From positions 1-46,582 of the forward strand of contig JAKADZ010000008.1 of assembly GCA_021818475.1 (NCBI GenBank): 46,582 nt of DNA. Direction: 5' to 3'. Source of the stretch: Nanobdellota archaeon (lineage in GTDB: Archaea > Nanobdellota > Nanobdellia > Pacearchaeales > GW2011-AR1). Numbering within the stretch: position 1 is the stretch's first letter; every line of letters begins with the position of its first letter. Below are positions 7,936-18,516 of this stretch, piece by piece. Made by a program: the position numbers and the translations under genes. The notes under the pieces were generated by a model. That model searched no databases. It saw nothing but the letters and a program-made list of their open reading frames with translations, and was not told where the DNA came from.

Positions 7936-10446
7936 ATGGAAAAAAAGAGGATTGGGTTATTTGTATTCTCAATAATTTTGTCAATTTTTATTCTAAATTT
8001 AATTTCTGCAGCTGCTCCTGCAGCAGGAACATGCGCGATAGTTCCAAGGGCAGACTGCGTTGCATCAAACGGAAATTATATTTTAATGGGATTGGCATCA
8101 ACAACAAACAGCCACGGAGAACTTGCCCAATATAACCAATGCACAGGAACTCCCACCCCATGTTCAAGTTTTACTACTTCTACTTCATGTTTCCCCCATG
8201 CTGGATGCTGGTGGAATCCAGGTTCTAAATTCCTTGGAATAACATTGGCTGCTGCAACCTGTACAGGAACTCCTCTGGCATGCAATCAAATTTATGACAG
8301 CACATCATGCACTAACCAGGCAGGATGCTTATGGTCAATTGCTTCGGGAAATTATCCTGATGTTTTATGCTGCAGCGGCGGAAGCGGAAATACAAATTGT
8401 GCTTCAGATGGCTCAAATAAAATTTTAGGATTATCTGATGTAACCAATGCTCACGCAGAATCCCCTTCACAATCAAATTATCCTCCTTCAGACAATGTCT
8501 GTTATGGAGATTTTTCCTGCATCACTACAACAAGCTCATCCTGCACTGCTACTTATCCTGTTGCTACTGTTTCTTTAACTGCAGTTACTAATGCACATAT
8601 CGGAGGAATAAATGATTATCCCGTTAAAATTTGCTGTAAGGGAACTTTAACTCCTACTTCTTGTATATTAAATGCAGCAGGAAGTACTGCTAATTGGGGA
8701 ACCAGTGAAGCGATAGTTGGTTCAGTAGTAGGATTAAAGATTCATGAAAGTGTAGGCTGTGCAGGCAAAAGTGTTTCTGTTCAGATAAAAAAACACGGGT
8801 TAGTTGACAGCAATGTTGGCTCTCCTTTCACAGTTACTCTCGTTACGGATAATGTTAATGGCGGAGCAGTAGGAACATCAAGCTGGACTGTCCCATCAAG
8901 TGCAGTCAAAGGAGATAAATATTATTTTGTTGCAACTGCATCTAATCCAAGTTCAAGTGTCACAAGCAATGACTTATTAATTATGGATCCAAATTTCTGC
9001 AATACAATTTCCACATGTTCTGGTTATACTGCCCAGGCAGATTGCAGCAGTGATTCATCTCTCTGTGCCGTTGCAAATACTGAAGTCAATGGAATTATGC
9101 AGGATTCAACTTTTTGTTCAACGCACTCATGTTCTTGTTCATGGAATAGCGCAACAAATGTCTGTGGTTCTACATGGGGAAATCCTGTAGGCTCAGTTTG
9201 TGGTAATGGAATACAGGAAGCAGGAGAACAATGTGATTTGGGAGCACAGAACGGGCAACCATGTTCAGCATGCAGTTCTACCTGTACCTATACTGCAATA
9301 GATCCTAATCAATGCGGAGGGGGATGTCCTGAAGGAACAACTCTTTGCAGCGACGGAACATGCAGTTCAAATTGTGTGCACACTGATACTGACCCTTCAA
9401 GTAATGGATGTTCAAATCCTGCAAATGATAATCAACAAGACCACTGCAATAGCGGATTATCATGCAGTTTAATTGGAGGAGGAAATAATCCTGCCTGCTG
9501 TAATACAGTATCAGACGGAGTTTGCAATTTATTGTGTGCAAGTGTTGACCCTGATTGTATTCCTTCAGTTGGTTCATGTACAAAAGACAGTGATTGTAAT
9601 TCAGGAGCAAAGTGCATATCTGGAGTTTGTGAGATAACACCGACAAGCTGTACAGGAGTAACATGTCCTACCGGATATACATGTAATAGTGGAATTTGTG
9701 CAAGCGGAAGCGGAACACCATGTACAACTTTAACTGCTTGCCCTAGCGGAGAAATATGCAACAATGGAATATGTGTTACAAATGGTGGCGGAAGCACAGG
9801 AGCTCCTGTCTGCGGAAATGGAAAAGTAGAGTTTGGAGAACAATGTGATTTGGGAGCACAAAATAATGCGACAGGAACTGGTTGTGATACAAGCTGTAAA
9901 TTATATGAAGTTGCCCCAATCAATGGAAATCAATGCCCGGAAGGAACAATTATGTGCAACGACGGACAATGCAGTTTGAACTGTTATAAAACAGATGCAG
10001 GAGTAAAAAAATGCGATCAGGGAGGATGCATCTGTGCACAAAGTCCTGTCCTGCTTACTTATAGTGAAATTGATCAGGCTTGCTGCAATCCTATTTCCGA
10101 CGGAGTTTGCAATCCCTACTGCACTTATATGGATCCAGACTGTACAAATCAACAAAATCTTCTTCAGATTGGAAGCTGTAAAATAACACAAAGCGTGGAA
10201 AAAGATTGTGATACTGAACCTAAAGGTTACAAAACTTTGACATGGACAGGAGTATGGAATCCTGCACCAGGAGCATCTGACACAGGAGCAGCACATGATT
10301 TATGCGTTGCTGGCGGAAAAGTTACTGTCCCATGCCCTGCATTAATCCAGCTCCCATTCTTTGATTATTTGGAATTGATTGGTTCAGCTTTGGTAATCGC
10401 ATTTGTCTATGTTGGATTAATTTTCAGAAGAAAATTCAAGAGATAA
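7936..10446 (+). CDS. Large Cys-rich secreted surface protein with DUF4215-like repeats and C-terminal TM anchor
   Basis: Signal peptide; two CGNG(I/K)...GEQCDLGAQN modules; C-terminal hydrophobic helix followed by RRKFKR. Confidence 0.8.
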   Translation: MEKKRIGLFVFSIILSIFILNLISAAAPAAGTCAIVPRADCVASNGNYILMGLASTTNSHGELAQYNQCTGTPTPCSSFTTSTSCFPHAGCWWNPGSKFLGITLAAATCTGTPLACNQIYDSTSCTNQAGCLWSIASGNYPDVLCCSGGSGNTNCASDGSNKILGLSDVTNAHAESPSQSNYPPSDNVCYGDFSCITTTSSSCTATYPVATVSLTAVTNAHIGGINDYPVKICCKGTLTPTSCILNAAGSTANWGTSEAIVGSVVGLKIHESVGCAGKSVSVQIKKHGLVDSNVGSPFTVTLVTDNVNGGAVGTSSWTVPSSAVKGDKYYFVATASNPSSSVTSNDLLIMDPNFCNTISTCSGYTAQADCSSDSSLCAVANTEVNGIMQDSTFCSTHSCSCSWNSATNVCGSTWGNPVGSVCGNGIQEAGEQCDLGAQNGQPCSACSSTCTYTAIDPNQCGGGCPEGTTLCSDGTCSSNCVHTDTDPSSNGCSNPANDNQQDHCNSGLSCSLIGGGNNPACCNTVSDGVCNLLCASVDPDCIPSVGSCTKDSDCNSGAKCISGVCEITPTSCTGVTCPTGYTCNSGICASGSGTPCTTLTACPSGEICNNGICVTNGGGSTGAPVCGNGKVEFGEQCDLGAQNNATGTGCDTSCKLYEVAPINGNQCPEGTIMCNDGQCSLNCYKTDAGVKKCDQGGCICAQSPVLLTYSEIDQACCNPISDGVCNPYCTYMDPDCTNQQNLLQIGSCKITQSVEKDCDTEPKGYKTLTWTGVWNPAPGASDTGAAHDLCVAGGKVTVPCPALIQLPFFDYLELIGSALVIAFVYVGLIFRRKFKR

Positions 10447-10617
10447 TTCTATAGTTTATATTGCTCACTGACGCTCGCTTTTGTTATCACCTCTTTTTTA
10501 GATTAAATTTATCAACAAAAATATATGAATAAACGCGTTAAAATTCTCTTTCGACATTAACAACCTTTATCGGAAATTTCATCTTGTCCGAAGGCAGGAA
10601 AAATTTCAATCAATCCA

Positions 10618-10638
10618 AAAAATTCTTTCAGAATTTTT
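10618..10638. other. Perfect short hairpin AAAAATTCT-TTC-AGAATTTTT in a 315-bp intergenic region
   Basis: 9-bp complementary arms with 3-nt loop. Confidence 0.6.
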
Positions 10639-10761
10639 GCAATATTTTCCGCAGAGGCAGGAGCAGGAAATCAAAAACAAAATTGCAAGAATAAGCTATT
10701 TCAACTTTTCCAATAATTCTGAAAAATTTATAAACACTTTTTAGTTTATAATTAAAAGAAG

Positions 10762-13308
10762 ATGGTGAAAAAAATATTTTGGGGAATTATTCTTTTTATA
10801 ACTACAATTTTTTTTATTAATTCTATTTCCGCAAATTATGCAGTTGGAAATTTAAGTTATTCAATTGATAATGCATACAGCAGCCATGCTACACTAAGCG
10901 GATGGGTAAACATAAGTTTAGATAATGAGCCTTCAGATTCTGCCCTGAAAAGTTCTGTGGGAACAAGTCAGAGCACAATAAGTCTGATGAATTTGCTGAA
11001 TAAAAATACTAATCAGGGATTTGTGTACAAATGCAATCCGCTTGATTGCGGTTCGGATTATAATGTTCTTGATAACGGAGAACCTTCAAAGACCCTAAAT
11101 TTAAATGAAGGGCAATCAGGTATAATCGGATTTAAGATAACTACCCCTCAGCCGATTACAGATATTTCTTCATTTTTTCTGAATATACTAAGCAATAATC
11201 AGGAATCAACTAATCTTCCGCTGTCAGTTGACGTCTTAAATGACGGGGAGACCGAGTGGAAAGCAAATACTGGCTCCGGACATTTTGGCAATGAAAATCA
11301 GGGATGTTATTCTTATGATTCAAGTGTAAAACAGGCAGGAATTATCACAACCCCATATTGTGAAAAAATAACTCTCACTGAAAGTCCTTCTGTGAAAATA
11401 GGGGCAAATGTTATCGGGAGCGTTTCTAATACTCTTTTTATGTTTACAATAACCGACGTCAACGGAAGCACCAAAGGAACATGTTCTGCAACTGCGAGTG
11501 CAAGCGGGGCAGTTTCATGCAGCCCTACCGGTTTCTCTCCGCTAAACGGGGATTATTATGTGTGCATAAACGCAAAGAGTTCAGCAGACAACAACAAATA
11601 TCAGATTAATTATGAACAAAATTCCCCGTGCGGTTTTTCAGGAAATTACCTTGGAAGTTATATTTATGATTTTGATATTTTCGCACAGACTGAAACATAT
11701 GCAGCAAATCAGGGGACAACATTAAACAATGCAGCAATACAAAATGAGATAAAAGATTATTTATCAAACAGATACAATGATAATTGCACCAATGGGTGCG
11801 TAATCCCGATAAAATTCAGTTCAGGAGCACTACAGCAGGTTGGTGTCACCAGCCCATCTCTTTCATATGTTGCAGGAATCTCCTCTTCAGAAATAACATT
11901 GTATAATCTTGAAGAAGTTGCCCCTAAGCTGAGCTCAAATTTTCAAAAATTATATTTAGATGAAGCAGGTTTTACTGTTCCCAGTGAAGTTGGAAATTAT
12001 ACTGCAGCAATAAGTCTTGACGGTAATCAATTATTTTCCCAGGATATCTCAGTTGAAACTGGGGCGCAGATAAAATATTTGTTCCCTGTAAGCACCGCAG
12101 TAAATTACCCCACGAATTTTAAGGTTTATCTTAATTCAACCGATTCAAATGTTACCGGATATTACTGGGATTTTGGCGACGGGAGCAATTCAACCACCAC
12201 TTCAGATCAAGCCACACATACTTATACTTCAGAAGGAAATTATAATCTGAAGGTAACTGTTTATTCTGACGGAGTCAGCACATCCAAAATCTTTGAAATA
12301 ATTATTCTCCCCGCATCGGAAATTGTCCCGACACTTTTACAGAACATAAAAACAAGTATTGATAACCTAAAAAATCAGACAGTCGGATTCTCGGATTTTG
12401 AACAGAGAAGCCTGGATTATTCATTAAAATTAAGTGATACTGAATCTTTGGTAAACGGACTGATGGGAAATCTTTCAAGCGCCACAAGTGAAGCAGATTA
12501 TGAATCAATACTAACCCAGTTGGTAAACATAAAATTACCAAGCCAGATTGTAAGAACAGTATCAAGCGACAATATTCTTTTTTATCCTACTCCGGACAAT
12601 ATTGATTTAAATTCTCTTGTTGAAGCCAGCGGAGGAAATTTCACTGTCAGCGATGAAGATGCATATAAAAATGCAATATTAGCATGGGATGAAGGAAATG
12701 TCGACGCTAATTTAATTTACAATGAATTCACGGGAATATTTGATGACCACGAGGAATCAATCCTGAAAACATTCGATGTCACATTTACAAAAAAAAGTGC
12801 TGATGTTGAAAATCCGTTTATAATAATTAAAAATATGGATAATTTATTTTTTGATAATAACAATTCTCAGACAAGCCTTGACGGATATACTTATTTTACA
12901 ATGGACCAGCCAAGTCAGGAAATTAAATTTTCAACAACAGGGGATTTCGATTTTGTCAATCTTCCTATGTTTGTTTCACCGAACATCAATGATCTGCAGG
13001 TTTCATTAAATGTCAGTCCGTTCCAGAAAAGTTTTACAAAATGGATATGGTTTGCAGTCATAGTATTAATAATTCTTATACTTGGCATTGTAACTTACAT
13101 TCTTATCCGAAGATGGTACAAGAAAAAATATGAAACTTATCTTTTCAAGGACAGAAATAATCTGTATAACCTTGAGAGTTATATCGACGGAGAAAAAAAG
13201 AAAGGAACAAATGATAAAGAAATAATATCAAAACTGAAGAAAGCGGGCTGGAATTCTGAACAGATAAGTTATGCTATGAAAAAATATGTCGGGAAGAAAA
13301 TAGTTTAA
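10762..13308 (+). CDS. Secreted surface protein with PKD domain, C-terminal TM and cytoplasmic tail
   Basis: Signal peptide; YYWDFGDGSNSTTTSDQATHTYTSEGNYNLKVTV (PKD); C-terminal TM helix. Confidence 0.85.
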   Translation: MVKKIFWGIILFITTIFFINSISANYAVGNLSYSIDNAYSSHATLSGWVNISLDNEPSDSALKSSVGTSQSTISLMNLLNKNTNQGFVYKCNPLDCGSDYNVLDNGEPSKTLNLNEGQSGIIGFKITTPQPITDISSFFLNILSNNQESTNLPLSVDVLNDGETEWKANTGSGHFGNENQGCYSYDSSVKQAGIITTPYCEKITLTESPSVKIGANVIGSVSNTLFMFTITDVNGSTKGTCSATASASGAVSCSPTGFSPLNGDYYVCINAKSSADNNKYQINYEQNSPCGFSGNYLGSYIYDFDIFAQTETYAANQGTTLNNAAIQNEIKDYLSNRYNDNCTNGCVIPIKFSSGALQQVGVTSPSLSYVAGISSSEITLYNLEEVAPKLSSNFQKLYLDEAGFTVPSEVGNYTAAISLDGNQLFSQDISVETGAQIKYLFPVSTAVNYPTNFKVYLNSTDSNVTGYYWDFGDGSNSTTTSDQATHTYTSEGNYNLKVTVYSDGVSTSKIFEIIILPASEIVPTLLQNIKTSIDNLKNQTVGFSDFEQRSLDYSLKLSDTESLVNGLMGNLSSATSEADYESILTQLVNIKLPSQIVRTVSSDNILFYPTPDNIDLNSLVEASGGNFTVSDEDAYKNAILAWDEGNVDANLIYNEFTGIFDDHEESILKTFDVTFTKKSADVENPFIIIKNMDNLFFDNNNSQTSLDGYTYFTMDQPSQEIKFSTTGDFDFVNLPMFVSPNINDLQVSLNVSPFQKSFTKWIWFAVIVLIILILGIVTYILIRRWYKKKYETYLFKDRNNLYNLESYIDGEKKKGTNDKEIISKLKKAGWNSEQISYAMKKYVGKKIV

Positions 13309-13369
13309 TTTCCACGAATATATGTTTTATTACTGAAATATTTATAAACTAAAAAGATAAATTTATAAT

Positions 13370-14011
13370 ATGCCGATAAAAATTTTCAAAAATTTTTTCA
13401 AGCGAATTTTTACCAACCTGTTTAATAATAAAAAAGAGATCAAACTTGGTTTTTATGGTCCGCCTAATGCAGGGAAAACAAGCCTGGCAAACAGAATCTG
13501 CAAAGATTTTACAGGAGAAGAAATTGGAACTGTGAGCAAGATTCCCCATGAAACCAGGAAGGTTCAATTCAAAGAGAAAGTTGAAATTTCTTACAAAGGT
13601 AAAAAGATGACTTTCAAAATGGTTGATACTCCCGGAATTGCAACGAAAATTGATTATGAAGATTTTTTAAAATATAAAATGTCGAAGAAGGATGCAAAAG
13701 AGAGGGCGAAGGAAGCTACGCAGGGGGTTATTGAAAGTATAAAATGGCTTGATGATATGGATATAGTAGTAGTTGTTCTTGATGCAAGCGAGAACCCTTA
13801 TAATCAGGTGAATATAACCATAATCGGAAATCTTGTTGCGCGAAATATCCCTGTGTTAATTGTAGCAAATAAAATTGATTTAAAAAAAGCAGACATAAAA
13901 AAAATTGAAGCTGCATTCCCGGAATATGAAGTTGTCGGGATAAGTGCAAGATTCGGAGATAATCTTGAAGAGTTTTATGAATCAATTTTTAGATTATCAA
14001 AAAAGGTTTAA
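13370..14011 (+). CDS. Small Era-like/Ras-like GTPase
   Basis: Walker A GPPNAGKTS; DTPG; NKID. Confidence 0.9.
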   Translation: MPIKIFKNFFKRIFTNLFNNKKEIKLGFYGPPNAGKTSLANRICKDFTGEEIGTVSKIPHETRKVQFKEKVEISYKGKKMTFKMVDTPGIATKIDYEDFLKYKMSKKDAKERAKEATQGVIESIKWLDDMDIVVVVLDASENPYNQVNITIIGNLVARNIPVLIVANKIDLKKADIKKIEAAFPEYEVVGISARFGDNLEEFYESIFRLSKKV

Positions 14012-14067
14012 TAAATATATTCACTTAAAAATGAAAGTATTAAAAAGCATATTTTGCTTATTATAAA

Positions 14068-14484
14068 ATGGGAAAAGAAAAAAGGGGATTAGAAAAGCTT
14101 GGAAAAATAAAAGGATTTAGTATTCAATTTCTTCCTTATTCTGAGATAAGAGGATTAAACAGCGAAGACAGAATGAGAAAAATTTTGGGAATAATACTTG
14201 GAAATAATATTTTAATTTTGCAGGGAAGATTAACTTCCAACGAAGAAGCGAGATTAATAGGAGATACAATGGCGATGATAGGACATGTTGCAAATTTTAA
14301 AGGAATAGAACTTGCAGTAATTTCCGGAAATAACCAGGATAGCCTTCTAGGAAAAATGACAAAAGGAATTGCAAATGCAATTGCAGGAGGAGATTTCAGC
14401 TCTATAACAATCATCGGACCTGCAACAATAGTAAAAGAAATAAAGCGAAATCCTAAGAAGATAGAATTATTACTGAATAGATAA
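14068..14484 (+). CDS. Conserved archaeal DUF2073-like protein
   Basis: Sequence character and conserved linkage to the GTPase and Zn-ribbon genes. Confidence 0.7.
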   Translation: MGKEKRGLEKLGKIKGFSIQFLPYSEIRGLNSEDRMRKILGIILGNNILILQGRLTSNEEARLIGDTMAMIGHVANFKGIELAVISGNNQDSLLGKMTKGIANAIAGGDFSSITIIGPATIVKEIKRNPKKIELLLNR

Positions 14485-14575
14485 ATAATAGGTAAAATTT
14501 ATTAATTAGATGATTTTCTAATAGTTAGCTAAAATGCTAATAAAATCAGAGGAGAATTTTATAAAATAAGTTAAA

Positions 14576-14989
14576 ATGCCACATCAATGCGTACATTGCG
14601 GAAAAATTTATCCTGCCGGAAGCAAGGAATTATTAGAAGGATGCAGCGAGTGCGGAGCGCATTTTTTCTTTTACATAAAAGATAATCAATTGCAGAGGAT
14701 AAAAGAAAATCCAATTGAAATTCCAGAAGAAGAAAAGAAAAAAATAGAAACTGAAATAAGAGAACTCGCGGGAATAATTGAAGAAGATACTCCTGTAATC
14801 CTCGACATAGAATCTGTAAGAGTTGCAGGAGCGGGAAAATTTGAAATTGATTTGGTAAATTTATTCAACAAAAAGAGGCCTTTAATTTACAAAGTCGAAG
14901 AGGGAAAATACATAATCGATTTGGCATCGACGCTGAATCAGAATATAAAAGATATTAAGGAAATTAGAAATCCGGAAGAAAAGGATTAG
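14576..14989 (+). CDS. Zn-ribbon protein (DUF2072-like)
   Basis: MPHQCVHCGKIYPAGSKELLEGCSECGAHFFFY. Confidence 0.75.
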   Translation: MPHQCVHCGKIYPAGSKELLEGCSECGAHFFFYIKDNQLQRIKENPIEIPEEEKKKIETEIRELAGIIEEDTPVILDIESVRVAGAGKFEIDLVNLFNKKRPLIYKVEEGKYIIDLASTLNQNIKDIKEIRNPEEKD

Positions 14990-15019
14990 TTTTATATAAT
15001 AAAAATTGTTATTTAGTTT

Positions 15020-16303
15020 ATGAAGAAAGTAGATAATTTTCTAAAAGAGGTTTTGAATGAGATAAATCCTCCGAAAGAGGATTTGGATTCAATAAGCAAA
15101 TATCTTAAAAAATTTCTTGATGATTTTGAAAAAAAATTAAACCGGGAAAAAATAAGCGCAGAAATTTTTGTCGGCGGAAGTTTTGCAAAAAAAACACTCA
15201 TAAAGAAAGGAAGATATGATATTGATGTTTTTGTAAGATTTGACAAAAAAAATAAAGAAAAAAATATTTCTGATATCACTGAAGGAATTTTAATGAACAT
15301 TGAGGAAAAAGAAAAAATTCTGAGAATCCACGGCTCACGCGATTATTTCAGGGTTAATGCAGACCCTTCTTTTTTCTTTGAAATAATTCCTGTAATTAAA
15401 GTAAAAAATCCTAAAGAGGCGGAAAATATTACTGATTTATCTTATTTTCACGTCGCATATATAAAAAAGAAATTGAAAACTGAAAAAATGCTGGAAGAAG
15501 TAAGGCTGGCGAAGGCATTCTGCCACGCAAATAAATGTTACGGAGCAGAAAGTTATGTTAATGGATTTTCAGGATATGCACTTGAACTTTTGATTTACCA
15601 TTATAAAAGCTTTCTTGGATTTGTCAGAGGAGTAAGCAAGATAAAAGAAAAACAAATAATTGATTTAGAAAAACTTTACAAAAATAATTCTGAGATTATG
15701 ATGAATATGAACAGCGCCAAGATGAATTCCCCGATAGTTTTAATCGACCCCACATATAAAGAAAGAAATGCGTTAGCGGCTCTTTCAAAAGAAACTTTTG
15801 ATAATTTCAGAGAAGTATGCATAAAATTCCTTAAGAAACCAAATGTAAACAGTTTTAGAACAGAAAAGATGACTCTTGAAAAAATAAATGAAACTGCCAA
15901 AAAAAGAAAAAGCGAGTTTATTTTTATAATTGCAAGAACCGAAAAGCAGGAAGGAGATGTTGCGGGAAGCAAACTTGCAAAATTTTACAGGCATCTTGAT
16001 GAAGAGATAAGCAAATTTTACAAGACAGGAGAAAAAGGGTTTGATTATGACGGGAAAAAAACTGCAGAATATTTTTTTATAGTTAAAAAGAAAGAAGAAA
16101 TTATTATAAGTGGGCCAAATAAGAATGATAAGGAAAATGTTTTGGCTTTCAGGCAAAAACATAAAAATACTTTTGTTAAAGGAAACAGAATTTTTGCAAG
16201 AGAAAAAACAAAATCTGACATTAAAGAATTTCTTGAAGAATGGAAATCAAAAAATCAGGAAAAAATAAAAGAAATGGGAATAAGTGAGCTGGAATTTAGT
16301 TAA
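15020..16303 (+). CDS. cca: Archaeal (class I) CCA-adding tRNA nucleotidyltransferase
   Basis: GGSFAKKTLIKKGRYDIDVFVRF nucleotidyltransferase signature and archaeal CCA enzyme layout. Confidence 0.88.
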   Translation: MKKVDNFLKEVLNEINPPKEDLDSISKYLKKFLDDFEKKLNREKISAEIFVGGSFAKKTLIKKGRYDIDVFVRFDKKNKEKNISDITEGILMNIEEKEKILRIHGSRDYFRVNADPSFFFEIIPVIKVKNPKEAENITDLSYFHVAYIKKKLKTEKMLEEVRLAKAFCHANKCYGAESYVNGFSGYALELLIYHYKSFLGFVRGVSKIKEKQIIDLEKLYKNNSEIMMNMNSAKMNSPIVLIDPTYKERNALAALSKETFDNFREVCIKFLKKPNVNSFRTEKMTLEKINETAKKRKSEFIFIIARTEKQEGDVAGSKLAKFYRHLDEEISKFYKTGEKGFDYDGKKTAEYFFIVKKKEEIIISGPNKNDKENVLAFRQKHKNTFVKGNRIFAREKTKSDIKEFLEEWKSKNQEKIKEMGISELEFS

Positions 16304-17028
16304 GCATAATCATCTCTTTTTGGATTAAATCTTTTCCATTCTGAAAATCCTTCTCTCATTGACGGGGGAATTCTCTGCCATGTTTCAATTAATCTTTTCA
16401 TGTCTGATTCTGAACTTCCATACCAATTAAATGATTTTGCCTTTGTTGCTTCTTTGCTTGGGACAAAATGTTTTATATTAGCTCCAGGTATAAAAATAGG
16501 TCTATCTTCTCTAATTTCGCATATTTCCCAGAGTTCTCTTTGAAAGGGGGTTTCAGAAGAAGAAACATCAAATAGTCTTAATGTGTGTCCAGCAACAGAA
16601 TCTTTCCTTATTTTTTCCGGAGAGATAACATCAAAAAAGAAGTGATAACTTGAATAAGGATTTTCTTTCATAAAATCCCTTAAAACTTTGAAATCATTTT
16701 GCGGTTTTTTATGGCATAATAATTCATCAGCGTCAAGAATTAAAGCCATTTTTGTTTTTACATATTTTAATGCTGCGTTTCTTGTTGAAGCATAACCGGT
16801 GAAAGGAATATCTACAACTTTTAAATGAGAATATCTTGCCTGCATTTCTTCAAGCACTTGTCTTGTCCCGTCAACAGAACCTGTGTCCACAACAACAGCT
16901 TCTTCCACATAAGGAACATGCGACTCTACAAATCTTTCAATTCCACCTGCAGGATTCATCATTTCATCTCTCACAATTGAACAAAGAGAAACATTATCCA
17001 AGACAACGGGTTTAGATTGGAATATCAT
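16300..17028 (-). CDS. GT2-family glycosyltransferase
   Basis: CSIVRDE...VEEAVVVDTGSVDGT...ALILDADELL. Confidence 0.85.
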   Translation of the reverse strand: MIFQSKPVVLDNVSLCSIVRDEMMNPAGGIERFVESHVPYVEEAVVVDTGSVDGTRQVLEEMQARYSHLKVVDIPFTGYASTRNAALKYVKTKMALILDADELLCHKKPQNDFKVLRDFMKENPYSSYHFFFDVISPEKIRKDSVAGHTLRLFDVSSSETPFQRELWEICEIREDRPIFIPGANIKHFVPSKEATKAKSFNWYGSSESDMKRLIETWQRIPPSMREGFSEWKRFNPKRDDYA

Positions 17029-17510
17029 TTTTCAAGAAAAGCATTTAAACAAAATTCCTTGAATCTGCAGTACAATTTTTCAAATTCTCCCCGGTTAGCA
17101 ATTCTCATTTGTTTAAAGGGGATTTCATCAATTAATTTTTCTACTACCAATAAATCCTGTTTAGCAAGTTTTCCTTCGGAATAAAGATTATCTGATTGCA
17201 CCATACATTCTATTGTCTTGTTAATTATTCCTTCAGTTGTATCGCCAAGGTCTACATTCAAAATCTTGAAGAAAGGATAGACAATTAACTCTGAAATTAG
17301 AATATGATATAACCTAGAAATATCTCCAACATTTCCCCTTACTTCTGAAAGAACATTATTTCTTAAGACAGATTCAGCTGCGAAATAATTTCTTTCCTGG
17401 ATATATTGTCTGCCTAAATCTAAAATTCTTTCAGAAGGAAGACCTTTAGTTCTTTCATTCAATTCCTCGAATTCATCTTTCTTTACAGACTTTCCTAGAT
17501 ACAATTTCAT
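17025..17510 (-). CDS. Hypothetical protein in GT2/TrmB operon
   Basis: ATGA-type overlap with the GT2 gene. Confidence 0.6.
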   Translation of the reverse strand: MKLYLGKSVKKDEFEELNERTKGLPSERILDLGRQYIQERNYFAAESVLRNNVLSEVRGNVGDISRLYHILISELIVYPFFKILNVDLGDTTEGIINKTIECMVQSDNLYSEGKLAKQDLLVVEKLIDEIPFKQMRIANRGEFEKLYCRFKEFCLNAFLEK

Positions 17511-17512
17511 TT

Positions 17513-18295
17513 TTATTTTTCCCCGATTGCTTTTTCAAATAGAGATGCGAAAGATTCAACGAAAAAATCTGAGTTAAGCCAGACTGCAATATCGTCGCTG
17601 TCGCTTCCGCTTTTTGAAATGTAAAATAAAACTTCTTTTCTGTCAACTATAAAGAATTTTGAATCAATCTCTATTCTTTTTATTTTAACCCCTAATTTTT
17701 CCTCAAGCTCTTTTATCATTTTCTCATCTCCTGACAGAGCTATCTTTATTTTTACATTTGCTTTTTTAAGAGTTGAAATTGTCTCTGAAAATAATTTTGC
17801 CTTTGATTTAATTTCCTGAGCATTCGTGCAGATTACTACTTCTTTTTTGGCACTGTCAATTATTTCCCTCAAGAAATTTGAAATGTTTGATTTTCCCCTT
17901 AATGAAGTTGAAATTTCTTCTTTCTTCACCGGATTTATTCCCTGAGTATAAATTTCGTTTAGTTTTGCGAATTCTTCTGTATCCTTTAATTTAGCCAAAA
18001 TATTCACTCTTTCTTCTGCATCTTTTCTTATATCCTGTTTTATTCTTTCAAGAATCATTTGAGGTTTTACTCCAAGATATTTTACTGGTTTTCCCATTCT
18101 GATTATTGCAAATCCTTTTTTCTCCAGACTTTCAAGAACGTCATAAGTTCTGCTTCTTGGGACCCTTGATAAAGCTGCAACTTCTCCGACAGAAGCAACT
18201 CCCTTGCTGAGCAAAGCAAGCCAGACTTTTGTTTCATATAAATTCAAATCAAAATGATCTTTGATTTTCCCAACAAGTTCCTGTGCGACTATCAT
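17513..18295 (-). CDS. TrmB-family transcriptional regulator
   Basis: LNLYETKVWLALLSKGVASVGEVAALSRVPRSRTYDVLESLEKKGF winged HTH; effector domain C-terminal. Confidence 0.88.
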   Translation of the reverse strand: MIVAQELVGKIKDHFDLNLYETKVWLALLSKGVASVGEVAALSRVPRSRTYDVLESLEKKGFAIIRMGKPVKYLGVKPQMILERIKQDIRKDAEERVNILAKLKDTEEFAKLNEIYTQGINPVKKEEISTSLRGKSNISNFLREIIDSAKKEVVICTNAQEIKSKAKLFSETISTLKKANVKIKIALSGDEKMIKELEEKLGVKIKRIEIDSKFFIVDRKEVLFYISKSGSDSDDIAVWLNSDFFVESFASLFEKAIGEK

Positions 18296-18516
18296 TATAT
18301 CAAACCCTCCACTTTTCCAAGAATTCTCTTTGCAAGAGAATCACATTCCCTGCGAATTTTAGCCGGAAGATGCTGTTCCTGCATTTCTATTAATTCATAA
18401 AACATTCCTTCTAATTTTTCTCCTTTTTCAGATCTTAAAGAATATCTTTCCTCAGTAAATTCTGTTGAGATAATTTCAGAATATTCCTGCATTTTTCTTA
18501 CAATATCTTCATTCAT
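18295..18516 (-). CDS. Hypothetical protein
   Basis: Intact ORF overlapping its operon neighbours. Confidence 0.5.
   Translation of the reverse strand: MNEDIVRKMQEYSEIISTEFTEERYSLRSEKGEKLEGMFYELIEMQEQHLPAKIRRECDSLAKRILGKVEGLI

Noticed and set aside
9305-10296. Antisense ORFs (9305-9664, 9432-9923, 9901-10296) opposite the Cys-rich protein
   Set aside because: Low-complexity Cys/Leu/His translations arising from the repetitive Cys-rich coding strand; no independent start context.
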